Shown here: positions 17,656 through 27,338 of the stretch, piece after piece | Numbering within the stretch: the first letter of the stretch is position 1 | Layout: every line of letters begins with the position of its first letter | NCBI RefSeq assembly: GCF_900454865.1 | Contig: NZ_UGTV01000015.1 | Location: 868,001-932,000, forward strand | Length of the DNA stretch: 64,000 nucleotides | Source: Pasteurella canis | GTDB taxonomy: Bacteria > Pseudomonadota > Gammaproteobacteria > Enterobacterales > Pasteurellaceae | Direction: 5' to 3' | The notes under the pieces: model-generated | Database searches by the model: none | The model's input: the letters and a program-made list of their open reading frames with translations, nothing else | What the model was told of the DNA's origin: nothing | Translations under genes and position numbers: made by a program

Positions 17656-18539
17656 TACATAAACCTTTTCATATTAATTGCCAATGATGGTGAAATAAAG
17701 GTCAATCCAGCCATAAATAAATGTTTGATACTACCTGTTTTGGTAAAAATAGCGAAGTAATATTTAGCGGCAACACGTGATAAATTCATAACATAAGGAT
17801 ATGCCAACATATACAATGCATTTAATTCAAAATGACGAGCTTGTTTTTCTGTTTTAACATAACGAGCTTTGATTTCATGAATTGCTTGTTCTGTATGTTT
17901 TGTATTGGTTGATACACTTGAACGCTGAGTATGAAAGGTACAAATTGTTAACGCTTGATCAACATAACAGGGATTAAATTGAGATTCACATAATAATTTT
18001 AATAAAAACTCATAATCCTCTAGTGAACGTAAATAGCCAGACAACCCACCAACCTGTAAAAAAAGAGATTTCTTGATGGCAATCATAGGCATACCACCGA
18101 TTTTATTGGCTAATAAAATATTATCAAGTGTAAGTTGAGTAGTATCACGATAAGGATGGGTCACATAAGAAAACCCTTCATTGACCATCATACATTGTGC
18201 AGGATGATAAATAAAATTAATCATCGGATTTTGAGTTATCGTTTCTGTTAATACTGCACATTTCTCTGCCATAAAACGATCATCATCATCTAAAAACAAT
18301 AACCAGTCATAACTTGCCTGCCTCGCCCCAATATTACGGCTTTCTGCAGCCCCTAAATTTTGATTATTACGAACAATTTTACAACTAAACGCATAGCTAT
18401 CTTTAATTTCAACAGGTACTATTGAATGATCATCGACAATAATGACTTCAAAATTCTGTATGGTTTGAGTCTTTAAGCTCGCTAATAATTTAGGAATTTC
18501 ATCAGGACGATTATAAGAAGGCACAATAATACTAAACAT
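17655..18539 (-). CDS. Family 2 glycosyltransferase (lsg-like cluster)
   Basis: At 294 residues this protein has the classic GT2 start F-S-I-I-V-P-S-Y-N-R-P, followed by V-I-I-V-D-D-H-S and the catalytic L-F-L-D-D-D-D-R near residues 92-99. A second acidic motif, S-L-E-D-Y-E-F-L-L-K-L, lies near 172-182 and probably includes the catalytic base. It overlaps the polymerase gene by 8 bp and the following GT2 gene by one base. It probably adds one sugar of the repeat or branch on the cytosolic face; the sugar is not predictable. It resembles LsgE-type transferases in the H. influenzae lsg locus. Confidence 0.85.
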   Translation of the reverse strand: MFSIIVPSYNRPDEIPKLLASLKTQTIQNFEVIIVDDHSIVPVEIKDSYAFSCKIVRNNQNLGAAESRNIGARQASYDWLLFLDDDDRFMAEKCAVLTETITQNPMINFIYHPAQCMMVNEGFSYVTHPYRDTTQLTLDNILLANKIGGMPMIAIKKSLFLQVGGLSGYLRSLEDYEFLLKLLCESQFNPCYVDQALTICTFHTQRSSVSTNTKHTEQAIHEIKARYVKTEKQARHFELNALYMLAYPYVMNLSRVAAKYYFAIFTKTGSIKHLFMAGLTFISPSLAINMKRFM

Positions 18540-19725
18540 TCATCCCCTCCTTATTTTTAAATAGCCATACCCATTTCCCTTTTTTACCAAATAATGACAG
18601 AAACATGATAAAAATTAACATAATCCCAGGGAACGCATAAGTATCTGCTTTAATCTGAAGCACACTTAAAATAAATAGTGTGGATAAAGTAAATTTCCAA
18701 CTTCCTTCAAACCAGTTATCTGCAACACGTTTCACAAAATATGCCGTGAAAGCAAAACAAGTCATTAAATAAGCTAAGCCACCATAAAGCACTTGACGTA
18801 GAAAACCAGAGTCTGTTGCTCCATAATATTTGCCTTCATCAGTAAAATACTCACCATCACCAATCAAAAATTGCTTAAGTGTTGGAATAAATAAATGGTT
18901 TTTAATTAAATTTTCACTGGACGAACTGATTTTACTCATATCTTGATGTGAAAATAAATTAATCACTGGCTCAAATGCATGGGCAACATATTTATGTTCT
19001 GAAAAATTCAAAGATAAAAATAAAACAATCGCAGCAAAAGTAATTAACGCAGGCAAATAACGCCATTTAAAATAAAGAATAATGCTGATTATAGATAACA
19101 TAAAAAATGTTCTACCCGAAATAGTCCCAATAAATAACAATAAAAATAAAAAAAACGCTGAAATACGATTCTTTTTGACATCATAAGCGAGTAAAAAATG
19201 TAGCAACATTAAATAAAAGATACTGAGCTGAAAAAATGCAGAAGACGTGAGATTGTATAAACGGTACTCCTGCTCTGAATTGTAAAACCTTGGCATGATA
19301 GTGTGAGTTGATAACACAAGATCAATCACCGTAGTAAGACTGAACAATGCGAGCAAACCGATAGCAGCTTGTATAACAAGACCAATTTTTAAATCACTTA
19401 CAAACTGAACCTGTCCTGCTAAATGGCAATAAAATAAATTATAGATACCTATTCCAAAGACAAATAAGACTAAACTTTTAACGTACATTCTCACTACACC
19501 CAATTCAGTTGTACCATTAATAAGAATAGGGATGATGCTCAACAAAATTAATGCAATGATGACTAAAATACTGTCTATAGGTACAGCAATACCTTGTGTT
19601 AATTGTTTTGTATACAAACGATAAATAAGCCAAGCTACGCCAATGCCACCTACGACAAATGCCATACGTAAGAAATGAAATAACCAAGGATCATAAAGAT
19701 AAAAAAAACTGAATAATGTTGACAT
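18532..19725 (-). CDS. O-antigen polymerase/ligase-like membrane protein
   Basis: The 397 residues form about 10-12 membrane helices with one large polar loop near residues 245-320 that contains I-G-D-G-E-Y-F-T-D-E-G-K-Y-Y-G-A-T-D-S-G-F-L-R. A loop with a G-D-G and a D-S/N-G-F/Y motif is the hallmark of Wzy polymerases and WaaL ligases. Membership is inferred from topology, this loop and its place between a flippase and transferases; sequence in this class is poorly conserved. Wzy or WaaL cannot be separated here. The gene overlaps the following GT2 gene. Confidence 0.7.
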   Translation of the reverse strand: MSTLFSFFYLYDPWLFHFLRMAFVVGGIGVAWLIYRLYTKQLTQGIAVPIDSILVIIALILLSIIPILINGTTELGVVRMYVKSLVLFVFGIGIYNLFYCHLAGQVQFVSDLKIGLVIQAAIGLLALFSLTTVIDLVLSTHTIMPRFYNSEQEYRLYNLTSSAFFQLSIFYLMLLHFLLAYDVKKNRISAFFLFLLLFIGTISGRTFFMLSIISIILYFKWRYLPALITFAAIVLFLSLNFSEHKYVAHAFEPVINLFSHQDMSKISSSSENLIKNHLFIPTLKQFLIGDGEYFTDEGKYYGATDSGFLRQVLYGGLAYLMTCFAFTAYFVKRVADNWFEGSWKFTLSTLFILSVLQIKADTYAFPGIMLIFIMFLSLFGKKGKWVWLFKNKEGMNV

Positions 19726-19743
19726 ACACGTCTTAAACCTAAG

Positions 19744-20517
19744 TTAAAAATTTCGCAAAACCGCTAAAAGTTTTTTTAAAGGATATTTCACTAGTTTTTT
19801 CAATACGTTATTTGATAGAGATCCCCTGCTACTCTCCAAATTACTCACTAATTGAGGATTTTCAATCACCAATAATGGGCGAACAACAACAACATCTAAC
19901 TTAAACTCTGAGCCAAATAAAATAAAATCATCTGCCAACCAAAATGGTCGATGATATTGTTGCATATAAGTTAAAAATCGCTTAGCTGCCGACTTTTTAA
20001 TCAAATAAGCCACTGTTCCAGCAAAATAGTTTTTATAAGGATAAGCATAGCAAAAGGGGGTATTAGCGATCCGCTTACGCCAAAATGAAAAAGTGGTTGG
20101 ATAATTTATTTCGAGTTCAAAAGCATTAAAATCTGTAATCTTAGATTGTCCAACTAAAATCAGATCAGCTGTTGGTTTTTGTGCTAACAGCGAACGTAAA
20201 TGCTGTTTAAAATCGAGATTAAATAATGCATCATCTTCACAAACTAGACAATATTCCTCTTCATCAATTTGTTTGTCTTCCGCAATTTGTTGATAAACAC
20301 CGAGATGACTTAAGGTACAACCAATCTCACCTTGAGTAACATGGCGACCATAACGTGTGCTGAACCCCTCAACATCAAAAAGTGCGGTCAGATTTTCCCA
20401 ACTTTCGTTCATTGTATTAAGTGCTGAAAATAGCTTAAAATCTTGTGTATCTGCTTGACTAAAAAAAAGTTCTCGACGATGCTGATCTTTTGCTAATGAT
20501 ATTAAATATTTTTTCAT
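19744..20517 (-). CDS. Family 25 glycosyltransferase (lipooligosaccharide)
   Basis: The 257-residue protein has the GT25 signatures [13 protein letters not shown] at the start, [10 protein letters not shown] near residues 64-73 and the acidic L-V-C-E-D-D-A motif near 92-98, as in LgtB, LgtE, LpsA and Lex2B of Neisseria and Haemophilus. These enzymes usually add galactose or glucose to lipooligosaccharide. An exact uptake signal lies inside at 20380-20388. No simple tetranucleotide repeat is seen at its 5' end, so slipped-strand phase variation is not expected for this gene. It starts one base after the sialyltransferase-like gene. Confidence 0.88.
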   Translation of the reverse strand: MKKYLISLAKDQHRRELFFSQADTQDFKLFSALNTMNESWENLTALFDVEGFSTRYGRHVTQGEIGCTLSHLGVYQQIAEDKQIDEEEYCLVCEDDALFNLDFKQHLRSLLAQKPTADLILVGQSKITDFNAFELEINYPTTFSFWRKRIANTPFCYAYPYKNYFAGTVAYLIKKSAAKRFLTYMQQYHRPFWLADDFILFGSEFKLDVVVVRPLLVIENPQLVSNLESSRGSLSNNVLKKLVKYPLKKLLAVLRNF

Positions 20518-20518
20518 T

Positions 20519-21445
20519 TTATGCTCTTATATCAATAAGTTGAACGCCTAATTCATCAAATAATCCATAGCATGCCTCATAGGCGGGATTTTCCGTTTCA
20601 ATTCTCAATGCTACAACTTCGATATTGTCACTTTTATTCATAATATTAATGATTGCACTACTAAAATAAGTAAAAACTCGATATTTTTTCTTTTTAGCTT
20701 GCTGAATAATATAATCTTCAAAAATAAGTTCTGTATCAATATATTCCACATTATCCAAACGATATTTTTCACGAGGATGAGGAAAATAATAATGAATATT
20801 GAACTGTCTTATCACTTGTTCAGCTAATGTAATGTTACGTTGTTCATCTAAAAAAACGGGTTGCCCTAATAACACATTAATACAATCAGAATCCCTTATT
20901 TGCATATCACAGGGTTCGACTAAATCAATATTGACTACATTATCAATAATATTTTTAAAACCATGATAAATCGTATAATGACGCTGTGATAATGATCTAA
21001 GCAGCTGTATACTATATTTATTACCTAATAAAGCATTAACTAATTTTCGCTGTAATGTAGGAATCTCATTTTGATAAAATAAACTGTTTTCGACAATATT
21101 AATCGTACCATCATCAAAAGTATTCAACTGCTCAAACTGAATAGCACTTAGCAAAAAATGAATCTGTAAATCATTGATATTAGCCACAAAGACTTGGTCA
21201 AATTTTTTTCCACCAAAATGACGTTTTAAATAACAAATCTCTTTGAGTAGATTAAAACGATCATTATGCTGAATCATAGTAAAAAATGGACCACACTTTT
21301 TCGCCAAACGCTGACTATAAAAATCAAACTTTTTATTGCTCACCGTTGAAAACATCACTCCATAAAACTCAGAATGAGGAAACTTATCGATAATTTTTTC
21401 TGCGATCAAAACCTGTAATGGTGTACAACAAATAATCAAATTCAT
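20519..21445 (-). CDS. Family 52 glycosyltransferase, LsgB-like sialyltransferase candidate
   Basis: This 308-residue protein begins [16 protein letters not shown] and carries F-D-D-G-T-I-N-I near residues 112-119 and Y-Y-F-P-H-P-R-E near 214-221. These are hallmarks of the GT52 family (PF07922), which includes meningococcal Lst and H. influenzae LsgB, transferring N-acetylneuraminic acid from CMP-Neu5Ac to galactose. Some GT52 members transfer glucose instead, so sialic acid is the likely but unproven donor. It overlaps the flippase gene by 4 bp (ATGA). No CMP-Neu5Ac synthetase or known sialic acid uptake gene is in the window. Confidence 0.85.
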   Translation of the reverse strand: MNLIICCTPLQVLIAEKIIDKFPHSEFYGVMFSTVSNKKFDFYSQRLAKKCGPFFTMIQHNDRFNLLKEICYLKRHFGGKKFDQVFVANINDLQIHFLLSAIQFEQLNTFDDGTINIVENSLFYQNEIPTLQRKLVNALLGNKYSIQLLRSLSQRHYTIYHGFKNIIDNVVNIDLVEPCDMQIRDSDCINVLLGQPVFLDEQRNITLAEQVIRQFNIHYYFPHPREKYRLDNVEYIDTELIFEDYIIQQAKKKKYRVFTYFSSAIINIMNKSDNIEVVALRIETENPAYEACYGLFDELGVQLIDIRA

Positions 21446-22647
21446 ACAACTTTCCCTACTTTTGCGGTCATTATATACAATACAGGTAAAATAGTGACTG
21501 CCCCAATAATACTTGCAAAAGGCACAAATTGAATCTCAGTCAACGTGAGACAAATTAAACTCACTACATAAACTATTGTTGTTATGACAGAACAAATCGA
21601 AATGAGTTTATTTTTAGCATAATAAAATAAGTAATTAACTAAGATAAGATAAGGGATAACCAATGTTGTTGATACTAAAAACAAAATAATGTAATACTTT
21701 GTTCCGATAAACTGCTTACCTAATAACCAAACGACAAATTGTTCTGGGATAAACCACATAATTAATGCAGGTACAGGAACAAGTAACAACGTGTATGTCG
21801 CCCATTGATGAATATGTTTCACATTAATACGCTGTTGCTTTAATGCTTCAAATAAATAAGGCACAGTCGCCTTATTCACTGCCTGAATAGCAATCATTAA
21901 AATAGCTGCAATTTGTGCGCCCATCGCATACAGCCCCAGCTCTGCATCGCTAAATTGGTGATAAATAAATAAGCGATCTAATTGTCCACGTAAAAACAAA
22001 CTTACATTATGAAGAATTAATGGCATACCAAAGCCAAATAAATAAACTAATGCAGTTTTATATTGTGTAAGCTTAAACTTTTTATACCTTATTTTTTTGC
22101 TATATAAAAAGTATACAATAAGAAATACGAATAAATGACTCAATAAAATCGCTAAAATTCGTTTTTCAACTAAGTCATTCTCATACACTTCTAACAAAAT
22201 TACTGTGAATAATGCGGATGTGAGAGCTAACAATAGTTGGATGACTGAATAGGCAACGGCCTGTTTCTGACACTGACGTAAACTTAATTGAACCGCTAAA
22301 AAGGACTGAAAAATAGCTGAAATCGCCAGATAAACCATCATTTCAGATTGTAAGAGTAAACAGCCTAATAAAATCACACAGCCCATTAACAATGTGTAGA
22401 CATAACCTGTTCTGACGACTAAGTTTAATGATCTACGACCATAAAAATAGAAAAAGCGTGCAACAGCACTTTCTTGGCTTAAACCGACAATAATTAAAAA
22501 TAAAACAAGATAAGTCTGATAATAAGAAAGCTCACCAAAGCCTTCTACACCTAGCTTGCGTGATAAATAAGGTAATAAGAGAAAAGGGACAGATTTTGAA
22601 ATGAGTTCACCAAATAAATAAATCGCACTGTCTTTAATAGCTTTCAT
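21442..22647 (-). CDS. Wzx-type oligosaccharide flippase (LsgA-like)
   Basis: This is a 401-residue protein with about 12 membrane helices and the polysaccharide-synthesis start [24 protein letters not shown], then L-G-V-E-G-F-G-E-L. It belongs to the MOP superfamily and should move an undecaprenyl-linked oligosaccharide across the inner membrane. It is the promoter-proximal gene of the six-gene minus-strand cluster, in the same place as lsgA in H. influenzae. A Wzx next to a Wzy-like gene implies a block-wise (Wzy-dependent) assembled surface glycan or a flipped lipooligosaccharide extension. I see no ops/JUMPstart element upstream. Confidence 0.85.
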   Translation of the reverse strand: MKAIKDSAIYLFGELISKSVPFLLLPYLSRKLGVEGFGELSYYQTYLVLFLIIVGLSQESAVARFFYFYGRRSLNLVVRTGYVYTLLMGCVILLGCLLLQSEMMVYLAISAIFQSFLAVQLSLRQCQKQAVAYSVIQLLLALTSALFTVILLEVYENDLVEKRILAILLSHLFVFLIVYFLYSKKIRYKKFKLTQYKTALVYLFGFGMPLILHNVSLFLRGQLDRLFIYHQFSDAELGLYAMGAQIAAILMIAIQAVNKATVPYLFEALKQQRINVKHIHQWATYTLLLVPVPALIMWFIPEQFVVWLLGKQFIGTKYYIILFLVSTTLVIPYLILVNYLFYYAKNKLISICSVITTIVYVVSLICLTLTEIQFVPFASIIGAVTILPVLYIMTAKVGKVV

Positions 22648-22764
22648 TCTTTGCTCTAATTGAATGTATTAGGGCGACATTTTAACAATAAACAGATTTT
22701 AAACAATAGACATCTCTGTGTAGATCATCAATAATACACCACCTTTTACTTATCTTTACTGAAT

Positions 22765-23514
22765 ATGTTTGCATTAACAAAACTTATCACTGCCATGATT
22801 CTTCCGCCATTTAATGTACTGATTTTATGGCTACTCTCACTTTTCTTTTCATTTTTTCATTACAAAAAATTAAGTCGTTTATCCGCATTCTTGGGTATCG
22901 CTATTTTGTATATTTTTAGTTTGCCTTATACATCACACAAACTAGAAGATAACTTAGTTATTGAAGATAACTTAAGCTTAAATGACTACCAAAAAGCACA
23001 AGCAATCGTATTATTAGGTGGAGGCTTACGTGATAGTGCTGAATTATTTAATAAATTAACAGTTAGCGCGATTCCATTAGAACGTTTACGCTATGCGGCT
23101 TATTTGCAAAAAGAGACGCAACTCCCCTTATTAGTGACAGGCAGTTCACCTAATGGTACATCTGAAGCACAAGTAATGGCGACTGAATTAAAAACATTTT
23201 TTGCTGTACCAACAACATGGCTTGAACATAAGGCAAAAACCACAAAAGAAAACGCACAATTTAGTCGCCAAATGTTAGAGCCAGAAAAGATAAACAACAT
23301 TATTTTGGTTACTAACCAATGGCATATGCAACGTGCCAAACTCCTTTTTGAACAACAAGGATTCCATGTATTACCGGCAAGCATTGGTCATGGCGTTTCC
23401 CCTGAACATTATGGTTTAAATTTTATGCATTTTATCCCTCAGGCAGGCGCAATTCATAAAAATATGATGTTATTAAAAGAATGGATTGGTTACTGGAAAG
23501 AAAAAACGCACTAA
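22765..23514 (+). CDS. ElyC/SanA/YdcF family envelope protein (DUF218)
   Basis: The 249-residue protein has two N-terminal membrane helices (residues 8-30 and 36-56). A periplasmic DUF218 domain follows: A-I-V-L-L-G-G-G at 79-86, L-L-V-T-G-S-S near 121-127, and V-T-N-Q-W-H-M-Q-R-A near 184-193. The two-helix layout and length fit E. coli ElyC (259 residues), which affects the undecaprenyl carrier pool and peptidoglycan synthesis. Identity to ElyC rather than YdcF is likely but not certain. It is divergent from the lsg-like cluster across 117 bp. No clear ribosome site precedes the ATG. Confidence 0.82.
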   Translation: MFALTKLITAMILPPFNVLILWLLSLFFSFFHYKKLSRLSAFLGIAILYIFSLPYTSHKLEDNLVIEDNLSLNDYQKAQAIVLLGGGLRDSAELFNKLTVSAIPLERLRYAAYLQKETQLPLLVTGSSPNGTSEAQVMATELKTFFAVPTTWLEHKAKTTKENAQFSRQMLEPEKINNIILVTNQWHMQRAKLLFEQQGFHVLPASIGHGVSPEHYGLNFMHFIPQAGAIHKNMMLLKEWIGYWKEKTH

Positions 23515-23563
23515 TACACATCGTCTACGTCTATTTTAACGAATCGTGAATATATGAGATTTT

Positions 23564-23584
23564 TCTGTGATAATAAATCACAGA
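23564..23584 (+). terminator. Terminator after the elyC-like gene
   Basis: A 7-bp stem (TCTGTGA with TCACAGA) with a 7-base loop is followed by TAAGCTTTTTT, 50 bp after the stop codon. It is distinct from the stronger bidirectional hairpin further on. Confidence 0.6.
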
Positions 23585-23612
23585 TAAGCTTTTTTAACAA
23601 TATATTAAAAAT

Positions 23613-23639
23613 AAGGCGTAAAAAATCCTTTTACGCCTT
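23613..23639. terminator. Terminator between the elyC-like gene and pepT
   Basis: An 11-bp perfect stem (AAGGCGTAAAA with TTTTACGCCTT) around a 5-base loop lies 14 bp after the pepT stop. It serves the minus strand and may back up the plus-strand terminator. Confidence 0.75.
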
Positions 23640-23652
23640 GTTTTGACTCATA

Positions 23653-24888
23653 TTATTTTGCCAGTCTTGCCGCTCTTTGCATAATTTCTAACGTTAACTC
23701 ACAAGATTTAACAAAACTAGAAACAGGTAAAAATTCAAAGTTTGAATGGAAGTTATGTGCTCCTGTAAAATAATTTGGCGTAGTAATTCCTTTTACTGAT
23801 AATGCCGCCCCATCTGTGCCGCCACGCATAGGAGTAACTTTAGGCTCAACTTGTATTGCTTGCATAGCGTTAAATAGTAAATCAATTGATCGTCTATCCT
23901 CAGTTAATGTATTTGCAATATTGCCATAAATATCTGTAATATCACATTGTATCTGAGCACGTGGATATTGCTTCTGAATTGTTGTTACCGCTTTTTCAAT
24001 AAATTGTTTACGCTCTTCAAAACTTGTTTTATCAAAATCACGAATTGCAATATTTAAAGTTGCCGCACGTTGATTAGCGACAAAGCCATTAAACCACCAA
24101 TAACCTTCTTTATTTTCCGTGCATTCTGGTGTTTGTTGACGATCAAATAAACTAATAAAATCTTGAGCGACTAAAATTGGATTCACTAATACTCCTTTAG
24201 CCGACATAGGATGTGCACTCACCCCCTGAATTGTTATCTTAGCAGCAGCTGCATTGAAGTTTTCATAAACCACTTCACCTAATTCACAACAATCTATCGT
24301 ATATGCAAAATCAGGTTTAAATTTAGTTAAATCCAATAATTTTGCCCCCCGCAAACCAATTTCCTCATCAGGTACAAAGGCAATATAAATATCACCAGTT
24401 GGGATATCCTGTGCTTTAATCAATGCAAGTGCAGTCATGATATTCGCGATTGCAGCCTTATTATCTGCTCCTAATACACTAGTACCATCACTAAAAATAA
24501 TCTCTTGATTGCAATAAGGTAATATTTCGGGATGTTCCGATACATTCAACCAGATATCTCTCTCCTTATTCAGCAATAAATTATCACCTTTAAAAGTTAA
24601 AATTTGTGGTTTAATATCTGGGGATAGAGAAACATCTACTGTATCTAAATGAGCAACAAAACCAATAGGGGTGGCATTTTCTACACGCCCTTTTAGCACG
24701 CCAGTGACATTCGCATGAGCATCAATTTCAACATCAGATACGCCTAATGCGTTTAACTCTTCAGCTAATAAGGTTGCTAATTTCCATTGCCCTTCAGAGC
24801 TTGGAACTGTTGTTGCACTCGCCAAACTTTGACTACTCATTGCAAGGTAACGAAAAAATTTTTCAATCAATAATGCTTGCATTGTCAT
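23653..24888 (-). CDS. pepT: Peptidase T (tripeptide aminopeptidase)
   Basis: This is a 411-residue M20-family zinc enzyme that removes N-terminal residues from tripeptides in the cytosol. Metal and catalytic residues are visible: H80 and D82 in H-L-D-T, D142 in G-A-D-N-K-A, and E175-E176 in P-D-E-E-I-G. A dimerisation domain lies between (about 205-310), and a last metal-binding His is in the C-terminal G-A-H-N-F-H-S. E. coli PepT is 408 residues. AGGAG is well placed before the first ATG. The gene is monocistronic, flanked by terminators. Confidence 0.96.
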   Translation of the reverse strand: MTMQALLIEKFFRYLAMSSQSLASATTVPSSEGQWKLATLLAEELNALGVSDVEIDAHANVTGVLKGRVENATPIGFVAHLDTVDVSLSPDIKPQILTFKGDNLLLNKERDIWLNVSEHPEILPYCNQEIIFSDGTSVLGADNKAAIANIMTALALIKAQDIPTGDIYIAFVPDEEIGLRGAKLLDLTKFKPDFAYTIDCCELGEVVYENFNAAAAKITIQGVSAHPMSAKGVLVNPILVAQDFISLFDRQQTPECTENKEGYWWFNGFVANQRAATLNIAIRDFDKTSFEERKQFIEKAVTTIQKQYPRAQIQCDITDIYGNIANTLTEDRRSIDLLFNAMQAIQVEPKVTPMRGGTDGAALSVKGITTPNYFTGAHNFHSNFEFLPVSSFVKSCELTLEIMQRAARLAK

Positions 24889-24991
24889 GCTTATTCTCCT
24901 TTTATTTTTTTATAAATAAACACACTCACACAATAACGCACTTTCTATAACAGATGCAATAAGTTAAAACAATCAATGTTGACATACCTCA

Positions 24992-25028
24992 AATAACAAT
25001 CCACTTTCATAGAAAGTGGATTGTTATT
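24992..25028. terminator. Terminator after the usg-like gene
   Basis: A perfect 16-bp stem (AATAACAATCCACTTT paired with its complement) has a 5-base loop. It lies about 90 bp after the usg-like stop on the minus strand and 100 bp before pepT, so it insulates pepT. The AT-rich base of the stem supplies a U-run. No gene is seen in the rest of 24889-25116. Confidence 0.7.
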
Positions 25029-25116
25029 GTTAACGGCTCAAATCTCATCGACTAAAGTTTATTTGGAAAATAATCAATTTTATTTAGCCGTTTTACTAAG
25101 AACCAAACACCATATA

Positions 25117-26088
25117 TCAATAGCCTTGCTGATATACTATCTCAGCTAACTTAACACTCATCAATGCTAAATTAAAGCGTTGTTCATCGGCAACAGACCA
25201 AAATTGAATACCATTTTCTAATTCATTTATTGCACTAATATGCAGTTTGACCCGTGATTCATTTGCTTCTACTTCACCATTCGTCACTGGCGTTATCATT
25301 TTTTCTGCATGATACACCAATAGTTCATGTTGAGACCAAGATGTTAACTGTGCTTGTGCCTCTAATTGATAATCTGACAACACGCTCACCATTTGTCCAG
25401 TGCCATAAAACACAGGGACTTGAATGGCATGAAAAATAATATTTTCAAGTTGAGGAAATATTTTTTGTGTTTGATTAACTAGCATTGGGTTGAATATAGG
25501 GAAAACATCAAAAGCCAAACGCTGCTCCGCTTCATCAAGAGGAATACCATTTAACAAACGTGCTGTTTGCCCTGCCAATTGACTCACTTTATCCGCATTT
25601 GTGTAAGAAGCAGGCAATAATGAAGTGACAATAACTTGTTTCAAGGTATTATTTTCCGCTAACTGTGCAATCGCCAGCGACAGTTGTGTCACTTGTGGAT
25701 CAGGTAAGGATACAATATTACGCTGGCGTAGCTCGGTTAAGTCTTGTTCATTAACAGTTGGTACAACAACAGGCACATCTTGCAACGCTGCACAAATACC
25801 TTTCATATCAATAACAATACAACCTGACGCGGCAGCTTTAGCAACATAGGTGACTTGGTCGACATCACCTGCGAAGAACAGATAATGCCATTCTGACCAC
25901 TCTACGTCCTCAGGCTTAATTTGTGCCACACTTTTATTGTTAAAACGAATCCCTTGTTCTTCAGTAAAAGGAGAAATATCCACAATAGATAATTGAGTAA
26001 TATCTAATTGGCTTTGTTCTAACGCTTCTGCTAATTTTTCACATAATTCAAATTCAGCTGCAATCGCAATATTTAGAGTTGCACTCAT
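25117..26088 (-). CDS. usg: Usg-1-like semialdehyde dehydrogenase family protein
   Basis: The 323-residue protein belongs to the aspartate-semialdehyde dehydrogenase superfamily: an N-terminal Rossmann-like strand L-N-I-A-I-A-A-E-F, a middle V-I-D-M-K-G segment and N-P-M-L-V-N-Q. The active-site cysteine context of true Asd (G-G-N-C-T) is not visible, so it is probably not a working dehydrogenase, as proposed for E. coli Usg (337 residues). The start at 26088 is favoured because GGAGAG lies 5 bases upstream; an in-frame GTG 12 bp earlier is unlikely. It is divergent from ybaK. Function is unknown. Confidence 0.82.
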   Translation of the reverse strand: MSATLNIAIAAEFELCEKLAEALEQSQLDITQLSIVDISPFTEEQGIRFNNKSVAQIKPEDVEWSEWHYLFFAGDVDQVTYVAKAAASGCIVIDMKGICAALQDVPVVVPTVNEQDLTELRQRNIVSLPDPQVTQLSLAIAQLAENNTLKQVIVTSLLPASYTNADKVSQLAGQTARLLNGIPLDEAEQRLAFDVFPIFNPMLVNQTQKIFPQLENIIFHAIQVPVFYGTGQMVSVLSDYQLEAQAQLTSWSQHELLVYHAEKMITPVTNGEVEANESRVKLHISAINELENGIQFWSVADEQRFNLALMSVKLAEIVYQQGY

Positions 26089-26144
26089 TTTTCTCTCCAC
26101 TGTAAAATAGTGGCTTCATTTTACTGGAACAAGAAGAAAACACA

Positions 26145-26621
26145 ATGACACCAGCAATTGATTTACTGAAAAAACATAAAATCCCCTTTAAATTGCACAG
26201 CTACGATCACGATCCTAATAATACCCATTTTGGTGATGAGGCCGTCGACAAACTTGGAATTGACCCAAATCAGTTCTTTAAAACTTTATTAGTTGCAGAA
26301 AATGGTGATCAAAAAAAGCTGGCCTGTTTTGTATTGCCCACAGCGAATATGCTGAATTTAAAAAAGGCGGCGAAAGCAATTAATGTGAAAAAAGTAGAAA
26401 TGGCAGATAAAGATTACGCTCAGAAAAGCACAGGATATTTAATAGGGGGAATCAGCCCATTAGGGCAAAAGAAAAGACTTAAAACTGTCATTGCAGAATC
26501 AGCTTTACAGTTTGAGCATATTTTTGTCTCTGGCGGTAAGCGTGGCTTAAGTATTGAATTGACTCCACAAGATTTGGCAAAACTTTTGAACGCCCTCTTT
26601 TTAGACATTGTTGATGACTAA
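26145..26621 (+). CDS. ybaK: Cys-tRNA(Pro)/Cys-tRNA(Cys) deacylase
   Basis: The 158-residue YbaK/EbsC protein hydrolyses cysteine mischarged onto tRNA-Pro and so protects translation fidelity. It matches E. coli YbaK (159 residues) through the whole length: [22 protein letters not shown], and [19 protein letters not shown]. The conserved Lys in the N-F-F-K-T-L-L type segment (here Q-F-F-K-T-L-L, near 42-48) is the catalytic residue in the family. It converges on fabA across a hairpin. Confidence 0.95.
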   Translation: MTPAIDLLKKHKIPFKLHSYDHDPNNTHFGDEAVDKLGIDPNQFFKTLLVAENGDQKKLACFVLPTANMLNLKKAAKAINVKKVEMADKDYAQKSTGYLIGGISPLGQKKRLKTVIAESALQFEHIFVSGGKRGLSIELTPQDLAKLLNALFLDIVDD

Positions 26622-26632
26622 CCTGAAAAGCA

Positions 26633-26658
26633 CATTACCAGCACAATGGCTGGTAATG
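26633..26658. terminator. Terminator between ybaK and fabA
   Basis: A 10-bp perfect stem (CATTACCAGC with GCTGGTAATG) with a 6-base loop follows the ybaK stop by 11 bp. An uptake signal (26663-26671) lies just behind it. It also lies downstream of the convergent fabA. Confidence 0.7.
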
Positions 26659-26691
26659 TAAAAAGTGCGGTCTATTTTAATAAAATTTTGC

Positions 26692-27222
26692 TTAAAAAGC
26701 CGTAGTATCTTGGAACAATCCCACTTTCAGATCAGTAGCCGTATAAATAATACGACCATCCACTTCTACTTCACCATCAGCCATACCCATCACTAGTTTA
26801 CGATTGATCACACGCTTCATATTGATACGGTAAATCACTTTTCTAGCAGTTGGTAAAATTTGCCCCGTAAATTTCACTTCCCCAACACCTAAGGCACGCC
26901 CTTTTCCTTTACCGCCGATCCAACCTAAGTAGAATCCAACAAGCTGCCACATCGCATCTAAGCCCAAACATCCAGGCATAACAGGATCGCCAATAAAATG
27001 ACAGCCAAAAAACGGTAAATCTGGTTTAATGTCTAGTTCAGCTTCAATATAACCTTTATCAAAAGCACCACCAGTGTCTTTCATTTCCACTACTCGATCC
27101 ATCATTAGCATTGATGGAGCTGGAAGTTGAGGTCCGTCTTCGCCAAATAATTCGCCACGTCCTGATGCAAGTAAGTCTTCGTAGCTGTAACTACTTTTTT
27201 TATTTGGTGTACAACTGTTCAT
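26692..27222 (-). CDS. fabA: 3-hydroxydecanoyl-ACP dehydratase/isomerase
   Basis: The 176-residue enzyme dehydrates 3-hydroxydecanoyl-ACP and isomerises trans-2 to cis-3 decenoyl-ACP, the branch to unsaturated fatty acids. The hot-dog fold active-site His lies in [15 protein letters not shown], and the Asp partner in L-G-L-D-A-M-W-Q. E. coli FabA is 172 residues. The start is the ATG at 27222, preceded by AGGAGGA; an in-frame TTG upstream overlaps that site and is not used. A FabR-like palindrome lies about 83 bp upstream. Confidence 0.96.
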   Translation of the reverse strand: MNSCTPNKKSSYSYEDLLASGRGELFGEDGPQLPAPSMLMMDRVVEMKDTGGAFDKGYIEAELDIKPDLPFFGCHFIGDPVMPGCLGLDAMWQLVGFYLGWIGGKGKGRALGVGEVKFTGQILPTARKVIYRINMKRVINRKLVMGMADGEVEVDGRIIYTATDLKVGLFQDTTAF

Positions 27223-27304
27223 TATTTTAATCCTCCTCAATTTTAGGATATCTAAGCAAAGTCTGCTTAAATATATTCTAACAGAGTTAATAATAAATAA
27301 AAAT

Positions 27305-27322
27305 AGCTAACACTTGTACGCT
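27305..27322. promoter_or_regulatory. Candidate FabR operator upstream of fabA
   Basis: On the minus strand AGCGTACAAGTGTTAGCT forms the palindrome AGCGTACA-N2-TGTTAGCT, the shape of the FabR (YijC) site found at fabA and fabB in enterobacteria. Just downstream is a candidate promoter (TTTTTA, 17 bp, TAGAAT at 27275-27280), so the site abuts the -35. Repression of fabA by FabR is an inference. Confidence 0.55.
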
Positions 27323-27338
27323 TAACTTATCCGATCAG

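Noticed and set aside
16855-22647. Tetranucleotide phase-variation repeats in the glycosyltransferase genes
   Set aside because: I looked for CAAT, GCAA and similar runs near the gene starts and saw none.
22648-22764. ops/JUMPstart (GGCGGTAG) element before the glycan cluster
   Set aside because: No such sequence is present, so RfaH control is not supported.
24889-24991. FNR site upstream of pepT
   Set aside because: Only one TTGAT half-site with a poor second half; too weak.
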